Of a stretch of 64,000 bases of DNA, positions 45,501 to 57,500 are shown piece by piece. Location: NCBI GenBank assembly GCA_002329365.1, contig DCUB01000034.1, positions 1 through 64,000 of the forward strand. Reading direction: 5' to 3'. Source of the stretch: Ruminococcaceae bacterium UBA1425 (GTDB taxonomy: Bacteria > Bacillota > Clostridia > Oscillospirales > Acutalibacteraceae). The translations under genes were made by a program, and so were the position numbers. Each line of letters opens with the position of its first letter. Position 1 is the first letter of the stretch. The notes beneath the pieces are model-generated. The model was not told the DNA's origin. It searched no databases and saw nothing but the letters and a program-made list of their open reading frames with translations.

Positions 45501-48500
45501 CCGGGGTCGTCACTCCAGCCCATGAACGTATAGCCCGCTCTTGTAAGGGTACCGGGCGCGAACGTTGCCTGGCTGCCGAAAGTGAAGCTTGGTCCGCCGA
45601 AGTAGTTGGCGGTATAGTAATTGAACATGTCGCCGGCGTCGTTTGTAACTCCGCTGAGGTTCCTGTCATAGTTGTAGTACAGGTAGACCGTGAATGTTTT
45701 GAGTGTCAGCCCCGCAATGGCGTCCGAAAGAATTCTGGCATAGCTGCCGGCGGCGTAACTCGAACCGACCGTCTCATCGATACCTGCCTGATAGAAGCTG
45801 TTCAGCGTCCAGTCGATATTGTCGATTGCTTCGCGAAGTGCGCTGACAGACGCCGCAGTGTATGTGCTGTTGAGATAGTTCATGTCAAAGTTGTTGATTG
45901 TGCCGGTCGTGCTGTCTAATCTTGTAAAGGTTCTTGTCGAGTTGAAATTGTAGTCGTATTTGCCGGTAGCCTCGTTGTAGGGACCGTTTGAGGCATAAGC
46001 CGCAAGCCATATACTAAGCGTTTCACTCACGTTGGTGTCATCGCTCGGATAGCGGTAAATATAGTCGGGATTTGTGGGATTGTGCGGTATGTCGTTGATG
46101 AGCTTGAATATATTCACATAGCTTGCGCTTTTCGGGACAAGCGCCTCAATATAATCCTTAAGCTGCTCGCCGAATGTATCGTCAACATAATCCTGCTCAA
46201 CTATTGTTAGGGGATTGACGATGCTTCCGCCAGGCATCAGGACGTCGTCATAGAAGCTTACAACCACTAATATCGAAGCCTCTGTGAAGTAGCTCGACAT
46301 GTTGTCGCTTGTTACGTTGGTGCCGGGATACAAATCGCCCCAGTACTCGGAAAGATAGTCGTCAAGAAGCTCGGTGAAGTATGTGTAATCGGCGGACTTG
46401 AGCTGGAGCAGGTCGTGATATGCATCGGCAATGTTTCTTGTTGTGTTTCGCACAACATACTGGCTTGGTATCTTAATCTTGAGGTTGCCAGTTGCCGAGT
46501 CATATAACATGTAGTAATATCCTGTCTTATCAGCTTTGTAAACCGCGTTGTAGAGAGCTTCGACAGACTGCGTTGTGTAGATGCAGTTTGCGTTCTGTAC
46601 ATATTCGCCGCCGCTCTTGAACACATAGTTGTTTCCGACCTTAAACAGATCGAATATGTCATCGCAAAGCCCAATAATGCTGTTGAAGCTGTGGGAGTTG
46701 TCGAATTCGCCGTAGGTTTCGCAGGGCGGATAATTCTCGGACGTTGTTACTGTCGTATGTCCCGCACCGGCGCACACCGATGACGTGTCGATGTATTCGT
46801 CGAGATTGGCAGGCTCGAGCACCAGACCGCTTACCGCGCTGTTAAGAGCGCTTACCATCGCTGCTATATCACCGTTGGCGCCGTCGCCGTCAGCACGGCT
46901 GATTAAATCCGTGTGCGCTGTCGGATTAAGGACCTGGTAGTACTTCGCCGCGGCATATGCGTTTTCAAGCGTTGTGAGTGACGTCACGGTGAAGTCGTTG
47001 TAGGCGGCCGAGGGATTTCCGGGTACCCAGTGATACATGCCGTCAAAATATCCGTAATCCTCAAGGATGTCGGTGTAGCCGCCTCCGCTTGCATAGTTGG
47101 GGTCGTTGACTGAGCTTGCGGGAAGAAGACCGGACACAATTGTGCCTCCGGTAATGTTGCCCGTTATCGGGTCGGTTGTCTTTCCGCTGTATGTGATGTA
47201 GCTGTTCTGGAAGCTTGTGAGCGCTGTGTCGAGCGGATAGTAGTCGGCGCTCCACACGGCATACAGCGTTATGTTGTCCGTTACCGTGAAGGTTTCGCCC
47301 TTATCGTATTTAACCGTCGTGCCTCCGCTTACATCTGTCCAGCCTATAAGGTAACGGCGTTCGTTTGTCTTGTTCATATAGAAGTAGCCGTTTGTGCCGA
47401 AGCCGTCGCCCGGAAGCGTAAACGTTGAATCGTAGTTCAGTGACACGTTGGCGGGCCAGTTTGCGGAGGTTCCGTTTACATACTTGATTCCTCCGACGGT
47501 TTGCGCGCCCGTCAGGTCGGTATAGCCGTTTCTGTTGAACGTTACGGTATAGGAGTTGATGCTCCACTTGGCGTAACGGTTTATTGTTGTCGGTTGCGAC
47601 GAGAGGTTTATGAAGGACGCTCCGGCAAAGTACTGGCTTCCGCTGTTTCTCGCGTCGGTCCATCCTGCAAAGCTGTAGCCCGGTCTTGTAAACGTATTCG
47701 CCGGCAAATAGTATGCCGTTTCGTCGTAGGCAACAGTCTGGGTTACCGTTTGCTCACCCGTGTATGGAGCCGTGTCATTCAGGTTGGCGTAGTATTTGAC
47801 AACATAGTTTATAGGCTCCCATACGGCGTACAGAGTAACCGTTTCTCCGTTTACAGGGGTAAGTGCGCAGTCGCTTTCGCCCGAAATGTCGTCATAGCCG
47901 TACAGAACTGCCGAACCCGTCGGCGTCGCTGCCCAGCCGATGAGGTCATAGCCCACTCTTTCGTAATAGTTTCCTTCCTCGTCGGGATACATCAGATAAC
48001 CGTACATGTCGCCGTAATAGCTGACAATCTGGTCGTTTACAGTTCCCGTTACACCACTTTCGGCGTTCTTGTCGAACACGATGGTATAGGTTACGATGTC
48101 AAACGATGCCGTGACAATAACGTCATCGTCGGGCATGTAGAAGCTTGCATTCGGTGTCTGCGCAAGGGTTATTCCGCCGGACACAATATTCCAGCCCGTG
48201 AAGTAGAAGCCTCTCACGGACGTCGCGGTGAGCTCTACCAGTGTCCCGAATGCGACGGAACCCTGAGAGTCCTCGGATGAAATATCGGCTGCGTCTTCAA
48301 TAATCGGGACGTCGGATACTGTCGCGGTTACGGTGCCCATATACTCGCCGGTGTAGTAATAGATGCTGCCTTCATCGACGCCTATGGTCAGCGTATTCAC
48401 ATTCGCCGTCCAGTTCGCGGTATAGGCAAGATTTCCGGTGGTGCCCCCGGCAACCGTGACGGTAGTTTGCGGTGTCTCGCCGTTTGAGCCGGTCCAGCCG

Positions 48501-51500
48501 TCAAATGTGTATCCCGTCTTCGACAGCGCGCCGATTGTGAACGGCGTGTCCTCGATAGTGTAGGACGTCCTGTTGCTGTTTGTCGCGCCCTGCGCGTCTG
48601 TATAGGATATCGTATAGCTTATGGCGGACCAGTTTGCCGTGTAGCTCTTGTTGCCCGTGCTTCCTGCCGGAATTGTAACGCTTGTCTGCGGGGTTCCGCC
48701 GTTTGAGCCGGTCCAGCCGACAAACGTATAGCCCGTTCTTGTTGGTGCCATAAGAGCGGCGGCGGCAAAGTAGGTGTATGACTGCGGATATCCGGAAGGC
48801 AGCGTGCCTCCGTTCAGCGTGTAGCTGATGGTATAGTTCGTAACCGTGGCGTTTGCGGTAAGGTTGACGTCGCCGGCGGGCATTGAGAAGTCGTAGTTTC
48901 TTGTGGTGCTTGCCGGCTGGGCGCTTGTCTGACCGGAGGTTACCGTCCATTCGGACCACGAGTAGCCCGTTTCGAGCGTCGCGCGGATTTGTACCGCGGC
49001 GCCGTAATAATATGTGCCCGCGCCCGTTACTGCGGAAACGCCCGTACCCTTTGTAAGCGTCACGTCGTGATCGAATCTCTTGTAGTAGATACGGATGATC
49101 CTCGAGCCGTCGCCCGCGATTGTCGTCGAGTCGATATGCGTCTGCGAGCCTTCCAGCGTCGCGTATTCATACGCGATACCGTTCGGCGTGTTATACGCTG
49201 CGCTTGTCTTTTTGAGGTTGGCAATCAGCAGTGGCTCGTCGGTTGGTCCCGTGAGATTTTCGGTAAGCGTCGCATTTGATTCGTCATATGCACCGTCTGT
49301 AGTCATAACAAAGTGCTTGACGACATATGGCGTGTTTGTATGCTTCGTCCAGTTCGCAGTAAACTCAAGGTCGCCCGTCGAGCCTGACGCAACGTAAACC
49401 GTTTGCTGCTTAACTGAACCGTTGGAGCCGGTCCAGCCGTCGAAGGTATAGCCCGGCTTTGACAGCGCGCTTATCGTAAACGAATCGGTAACCGTGTAGG
49501 TTGTTCTGTTCGGGTTTGTAGCGTCTATCGAGTCGTGGTATGTGATTGTGTAGATGTTTTTGGTAGTGGTAGCTGTAAGCGTGAGGTTGTTGGCGGGCAT
49601 CGTGCTGGTGTAATTCTTTGTTGTGCTGAAGGTCGCTCCGCCGGTAGTGTATGTCCACGCGCTCCACGTATAGCCTGTTGCAACCGTGGCGTTAATCTCG
49701 ATGGCCGCGCCGTAACGATATGTTCCCTCTCCTGTTACTGCCGTTATTCCCGTGCCTTTTGTAAGCGTTATCGTGTATTGCACACGATCGTAATAGAGCT
49801 TGATGGCTCTCGATCCGTCCGCCTTGATCGTCGTCGTAGTCACGGTAACCTCGTTGTTATCTTCGTCGAGCGTGCCGTCGGTGCCATGATGATAGACGAT
49901 TCCGCCGACCACGGTGATGGAGCTGTCCTTGAGGTCGGAAAGCGTCAGCGTATCTCCCGTTATACCGGTATGCGCCACGGGCTCTCCCACCAGCGCGTAC
50001 CCGGTACCGCTCGTGTTCATCAGGTAGTGGGAAACAGTATAGGGCGTGTTGGTGTTTGCGGCCCAGTTTGCCGTATAGCTCCTCGAGCCCGTGCTGCCGG
50101 CGGGAATCGTAACGCTCATCGATTTGTCGGTTATGCCCGTACCGGACCAGCCGAGGAAGGTGTAGCCCGTTCTTACCGGGTTTACAAGCGTGATATTGGC
50201 GCTTTCAACCGTATAGGAGGTCGGGTTGTTGTATGGGCTGGGAATGGTTCCGCCGTTTAATGTGTAGGAAATATTGTATGTGTTCAGCGTCGCGTTTGCC
50301 GTGAGTGCAAGGTTACCGGCCGGCATTGTTCCGGTGTAGTTTTTAACAGAGTTGAACGCAGCGCCGCCGGAGGTATATGTCCAGTTGTTCCATGTGTATC
50401 CTGTTTTGACCACCGCGTCAATGTTAACTCCGGCTCCGTAGAGAACATTCGTGGCGCCGCCGCTTACCGAGTTGATTCCGTAACCGGCTGTAAGCGTGAC
50501 GTTGTAAGGCCTGCGCTCGTAGTAAAGCTTTACAACAAGCAAGCCGTCGGGTCTGATTGTTGTGGTCGTCGTTTCTATATCGTCGACCGTGCCGTAGCTG
50601 TACACTATGCCGTTCGGCACGAGCAGGTCTGGGTTTACGCAGGTGCTTAAGGTGAGCGTCGCGTCGGAAGTGCCTGTGCCGCCGGTCGTAGCAGTCGCTG
50701 TTCCTGGATATACGCCCGAGGTGTTCATAACGTAATGCTCAACCGTGTACGGCGTGGTGCTGTTAGGATCCCAGTTTGCGGTATAGCTCTTGTCGCCGTA
50801 GCTGCCTGTCGGTATGACAACCAGCATCTGCTTCGTGGTGCCGTTGGAACCGGTCCAGCCCGTGAAGGTATAGCCGGTTCTTGTCGGCGGCTGAAGTGCA
50901 ATTTGCGCGCTTTCTATTGTATATGTAGGCGGGTTGTTCGGGTGGTTGGTGCCGCCGCCCAGCGTGTAGGTGATGTTGTAGGTTATGACGTTCCACGTTG
51001 CGGTGTAGCTTCTGTCACCCGTGCTGCCCTGCGCTATCGTAACGCTTGTGGAGGAGTCGGCTATGCCGGTTCCCGTCCAGCCCGCGAAGTTGTAGCCCGT
51101 TCTTGTGGGGTTGGTGAGGGTGAACGTAGGCGTTTCGACGTTGTAGGTTGCGGGGTTTGTTGCCGAGCCGCCGCCCAGCGTGTAGCTTATGTTGTAGGTA
51201 ATTATTGTCCACTTGGCGTAAAGTGTGGAGTTAACGGTCTTATCCCACGTAATTACTCCCGTACCGGACGCGCTGTAGTACTGGACACCCGCGCCGCCCG
51301 TCTGGTCGTAATAGCCTCCGAAGGTGTAGCCCGTTCTTGTGGGAGGCGTAATAGACGGCAACGACGCGTTGTAGGTGGCAACAGTCGACGACGTGCCGCC
51401 CGTGCCGCTCTGCTTTTGGAACGATACCGTATATGTGTTGGCGGCAAAGTTAGCCGTTACCGTTACATCGCCCGCCGGCATCAGGAACGACGACTTGCCG

Positions 51501-54500
51501 TCACGGTAATACTCGTCTGCCGTGTCGGAAATCTGGTCGATCCATTCCTCTGTCGGCGTCAGCGTCACCGCCGGCGGCGCCGTCACATATGACCATGTCG
51601 TGAAGTGATAGCCTGTTGAAGCTCTTGCGACGATTACTACCGAACTGTCGCATGCCACTTCCGCGCCCGAGCCGCTCGTAGCGCTTGCCTTAATGTCGGC
51701 TCCGCCCTTTGTTACCGAATATATGGAGCCGCTGCCGCTGACGGCAACCTTTAAGGTGAAGTCGATGGCTGTCCAGTGAGCGTAAACGGTGGAATTGCCG
51801 GCAGTTTGATATATGGTGGCCGCCGTTACCTCGGTACCGCCGGTAGCCGAGGTGAACCAGCCCGCGAAGTTGTAGCCCGTTCTTGTGACGACATATCCGT
51901 TTGCGGTTATCGGCCATGTATCGCCGTTTCCGTCTTCTGCTCCGTATGGGCTGTCATAAACCACGGTCTTGCTCGCAAGGCTGCACGAGCCTCCGTTCGC
52001 GTTGAAGGAAAGCGTGAACTGGCGGGCGGACCAAATCGGCGAAAGCTCGGTGTTAGACGTGCGGTTCCAGTTGTTGTTGCTCGTGCCGTCGGCTTTATAA
52101 TATTTCGTTGCGCCGTACTGGTAGCCGTCGAAGGTATAACCCGTCCGTGAAGGCAGTGACGAGATTGCCGGCATTGCCGAGCCGTATGTCGCCGTGACGC
52201 TTGTGGTCGTTGCCTGCGTTGTTGCAGATGTCTGGAGAAGCGTTACGGTATATTTGTTAACCGCGAAGGTGGCGGTGACCGTAATATCGCTCGCGGGCAT
52301 TTTGAACATGGACTGACCTATTCCATAATAGGTCTCGACACCTTCGTTTTCGTTTTCTCTGTCATCATCATCTAAGTCCGTTATGTTCGCCGTGGGCATA
52401 GAGTATCCCCAGCTTACGAAATGGTAACCCGTATTGGCTTGTGCCCTGATTGTGACAGTTGAATTGTATGCGACGTCGCTTCCGGACGAAATGGTTGTAG
52501 TGCCGGATTTTATCGACTGGATTATACCGCCGCCTCCGCTGACGTTTGCCGTAAGCGTGTAGCTGTTGATGCTCCAAATTGCATAGATGTTAACAGTCGC
52601 GCCGTTTGTTGAGGAAAGATTGGGTATGCCCGCACCGGCGGTATAAGTCGTGCCGGACCCGTTCGCATTGGTGTTCCAGTTGACAAACGTGTAGCCTGTC
52701 TTTGTGAAGCCGCACTGAGCTACGGTCTTGAACACATCCGTGCTGTCGTCGTAGGTTATTGTCTGGTTGACTACCGTGCCGCTGCCGCCATCGCCGGGGT
52801 TGTACTTAAGCGTGTAGGTTATTGCCGTCCATGTTGCCGTGTAGCTCCTGTTGCCCGTGCTGCCCTGCGCTATCTGAACGCTTGTGGAGGAGCCTGTTAT
52901 GCCGGTCCCCGTCCAGCCCGCGAAGATATAGCCGGTTCTCGTCGGGTTGTTGAGCGTGAACGTAGGCGTTTCGACGGTGTAGGTTGTGTTGTTTGTTGCC
53001 GCACCTCCATTGAGAGTGTAGCTTATTGTATAGGTGATGGGCCTGGCGTTCGCGGTGAGGTAGACAGCTCCCGTCGGCATTGTGAAGTTATAAGCCTGCG
53101 TTGTGCTGGCTGCCTGCGCGCTCGTCTGACCGGAGGTTACGGACCAGCCGTTAACCGTATCCCACTCGTAGCCTGTCGCGAGCGTAGCGTTAAGACTTAC
53201 AGACGCGCCGTAATAATATGTGCCGGAGCCGGTTACCGTTGAAATACCCGTATCCATAGCAAGCGTTACGGCGTAGGAACTGCGATCGTAGTACAGCTTG
53301 ATTACAAGGCTGCCGTTTGGCTTGATTGTTGTGCTCGTGACTGTTGTTCCGTCAACCTCGGCATGGTGGTACGCAATGCCGCCCAGCACCTCGTATGATG
53401 AATTCTTCTTATCAACCAGAACTACCGTCGCGTCTGATGTTCCCGTAAGGTTGTCTGTATGGTTCGGTGTTGACGGATAGCTCCCCGAGGTATTCTTTAT
53501 ATAATGCTCTACTTTGTACGGCGTGTTTGTGTTTGGCGTCCAGTTTGCCGTGTAGGTCTTGTTGCCGGTGCTGGCGGCGGGAATCGTTACCGATGTCTGC
53601 GGCGTTGTGCCGTTTGAACCGGTCCAGCCGGTGAACGTATAGCCCGTTTTTGTCGGCTGCTGAATGGTAATCGCCGCGTTCTCAATATTATATGAAGACG
53701 GGTTGTTCGCGTGGTTGGTGCCTCCGTTCATCGTGTAGGTGATTGTGTAGTTTATAATGCTCCATGTGGCGGTTAAAGTCTTGTTACCCGAAGAATGATA
53801 CGCTATTGTCGGCTGCGAAAGCGTGCCGCCGAACCAGCTTCCGGTCCAGCCCTCGAAGGTATAGCCCGGCCTTGACGGAGGGTATATCGTTACCGCATCC
53901 TCATATGTATACGTCGCCGGGTTGTTCACGTTATTCGTAACGGGTGAGTTTGTGGTGCCGCCTAAATTATATGTAATAGTATAGTTGTGTAGCGTATACT
54001 GGGCGTAGATTGTGTGGTCCTTATTTTCTCTAATCGGGGATGCGGCGGTTACCTGTGTGGTGCCCGTAGGCGTAGTATACCAGCCCTTGAAGTCATAGTA
54101 GGTCTTTGTCGGGTTAGCCGACGGCCAGCCGACGTTGCCGTAATAGTTAAACTGTGTATCGTCAGAAGGATTGTTGTCGCCGTCGTCGAGCAGACCGTAG
54201 CCCGCGTAATAATAGTTGTTCGGCAGAGTTGTTCCCGTTCCGTTCTGCGTTTTGAGCGTTATAGCGCTGCCGCCGTTTGAGTCAAACGTAACCCTCGGGA
54301 AGTACGCGGTGTCCAGATATTCTATCGGCGGCGCTGCCGTTGTACCCGACCGCGATGCGACACTGCTTCCATCGGTACTTCTGGCAACGACGTATGTCTT
54401 GTAATACTTTGTTTCGTCCGAGCTGCCGGGGTTTCCTCCGGAGTTGTTGTGAGACGACCTTAAAATAGTGCTTTTCCAAAGACTTGTGCCGTTTGTCATT

Positions 54501-57500
54501 ACACCGGATACCTTGCCTGTGGCTTCATTTAGATAGTCGAATACCCTGACTGTGTCTGACTGCACTCCGGTCGAAAGGTTTATTGACGAATAAACTGTAT
54601 CTGTATATACAGGATTTGTACCGTGAAGCGTTACCCCCGCCGCTGTTAAGACGCTTGCGTAAACTATAAAGCCGCTTGTGCCGTCAGGCGTTATACGCGT
54701 AGTTCCGCTGATTGATGACGGTGATTTGCCCCATACGGCGTAAAGATTAACGGTAGCGCCGTTTACAGCACTAAGGTTAATTACAGACTGTTGATTTGAA
54801 TAAACGACAGTTGTTCCCGCAGGGCTGGTGTCCCAGCCCTGGAAGGTGAGTGTATGCCATCCGCCGGCGTCGTCGATATTCATTGTGAATCCGTTTGCGG
54901 TAAGATTCACCCACGTATCATAAGAAACGTTGTTTATACTCGCCGTTGAACCGCCTAATATGCCGCTCGCGCCGTTGCCGTTGAATACTATATTGTATTT
55001 ATGCGCGCTCCAGTTGGCGGTATAGCTCTTGTTGCCGGTGCTGCCGGATGGTATGGACACGGACGTCTGAGGCGTCGTGCCGTTTGAGCCGGTCCAGCCG
55101 GTGAAGTCGAAGCCCGTTCTTGTGGGCTGCGCGAGATTTATCGTCGCGCTTTCTATGGTGTATGAAGTCGGGTTGCCGGCGCCGTTTGTTGCCGGAGCCG
55201 TTGTAGAACCGTTTAGATTGTATGATATCGTATAAGTCGTGGGCGTCCACTTTGACCACAGGTGAATCGACTTTTCGCCCTCGACGGCTGCCGGGGTGTT
55301 GGTGCCGGTGTACACTGAGCTCGTCATTGAGGTGGAGCTTGTAATGTTTGTGCCCGTGCCGTTTTTGCCCGTGTACCAGCCCTGGAAGGTGTAGCCCTTT
55401 ATGGACGTTGTGGCAAGACCGTCCGCGCCGTTAATGCCCGTAGCCGTTGAAAATGCATTGTCGTAGGAGACAAGCGACTGCGGCGGATACGCTATGGAGT
55501 AGTCGGACGCGGTTAAGCCCGTCGCAGACCTCGCGGAAACGTCCTGAATCATATAGTTTTCAAAAGCTACCGACTGAATGGCGTTCATTATGCCCAACCT
55601 CATTGTAACGTAGGGCTTACCTGCCGGTAACGTAAATTCAATTTCCTGATGATAAAGGCCGGTAGAAGCATCATAAGTTTTATCCGTACTGCTCCATAAC
55701 GTCCATTCGCTTGATGAGCAGTTAGTGTTGGGATAGGCGAATATAAAGTTTCTTAATGAAGGTTCTCCGGCGATTCGTTCCCATTCGCCTCCGACATTCT
55801 GAACGCGGTACGCGTTGACCGACATCCTATAGGTGTGACCCGGTATCAGCGTCATTATGTATGAATTTGGGCCGGTGTACGGTTCTGTAAAGCTGTCGGC
55901 AGACGAGTTTGCAGTGTAATAAAACCTGTTGTTGTCTATGTCGGCCTGATATGTGCCATACCCTACGGCAAAGCCGGTCGCACTGACCCACTGGCCGAAG
56001 TGGAACTCGTTGTCGTACTCGACGACATAATTGCGGACGTCCCACTGTGCTGTGAAGGTTTCGTTCTGCGGATATGTCCAGTTTATCTGCGCGTCGTGCT
56101 GCACTATTGCGCCGGTGGCGCTGAACAGCCAGCCGGCAAAATCGTAGCCGGTGCGTGTGGGCGCCGGCTTCGAGACGCCGCCTTTGCTGCCCACCGTAAA
56201 CTTAGAATGGTATGTGACGGAGGTTGTCTGCGTCTGAGTCGTCGATCCGTCAAAGGAGGGCGTGGACGAGCCGCTGCCCTTGTTAAGGTTGTATGTGACG
56301 GTGTATGTTTTCGGGGCGTATGTAAACGTCCATGTAACGGGGCTAAAGTCGGCGCTCGCTATCCAGTATTCGCCCTGCGCCGAGCCGCCCTGAACGTAGC
56401 TCGAAAGGTTTGTGCTTCCGTTGTAGCAGGTATATGATGTTGCCGTGTAGCCCGGAATATTGTCGTAATATGCACAAACCCAGTCGCCGTAGTTGAAGCT
56501 CTTCGTTTCAACCGGGGTGCCTATAATCTGGGCGTTCGTCTGCCCGTTGTAGTTTGTGCCGCTGCTTACGTGCGTTACCGTGGATGTGCCCGAAGCCCGT
56601 GCAAGTTCGCCTTCGTTGGCTGATCCCGACGCATTTGCGTTGTCGGGGTCGCCCACCTTGATGGCAAGGTCGAGTATCGAGTTCTGATAAGTGTTGTAGC
56701 CCGTCGCATACCAGCTTGGCTGCTGGCACTTTGCCACGGCGGTGTAATAGGTTGAACGGATAGTCGCTTTGTTCACCGCAGTAACTGAAACAGGCATTAT
56801 GCTGGTAATATTTGTTGTACCGCCGCTTCTTCCCTTTGTGGCGAATCCGGTTACGTTAAATGTCCCGGTGGAAATATTGCCCCTTATTTTTGATTCATAC
56901 GGCGGATCGGCTTGTCTGTCACAGGGGGATCTGTCAACCCACTTATCGCTTGTCGTGTTATAAACCTGGACATAGCCCGCATCCTTAGTGCCCTCGGTAT
57001 CGGTAACGTAATTACCTGCGTAGAAGAACGGCAAATAATCGTAGTTTGTAAAACGCGACGTGTCGACAGTGAGATATCCTGTCGGAGCATTACAGGTGTA
57101 GTTTTTGGTACTATTCTCACTGATTTCCTTGTTCAAGTAGTTTGCGTTCCTTAATGAGGCGTTTTGAAGATACGCGCCCTCGACACCGGTGTCGTCAAGA
57201 TTTCTCGCTTTCGGGTCGCCTCTCCAGCCTGAAGTGGCAAATCTTTGCAGGTAATAAAGATAGGAATTTGCGTCCTTGCCTCCGCTGGCATTGTGGCTGT
57301 GTATGCCGACCACCCAGCCGACGGTCTGAAGGAAGAATGTATCATGGTACGGGCCGTTGTCGTTTTTTACTCTCGTTGCCGCCGCTATGGGCTGCGTAAA
57401 CGGGTTGTAGCATATCGTATAGGCGTATGTGTAATATGTTCTGCCGTTTACCGTGTATGCCGCCTGCCAGCGCAGGAACTTGTAGCCGCCCTCGGTAGGA

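Noticed and set aside
42698..51592. Long plus-strand open frames (for example 42698-43477 and 50735-51592) opposite the giant gene
   Set aside because: They are antisense shadows of a repetitive coding frame. They repeat the same odd composition in each unit, lack ribosome-binding sites and show no recognisable protein features.
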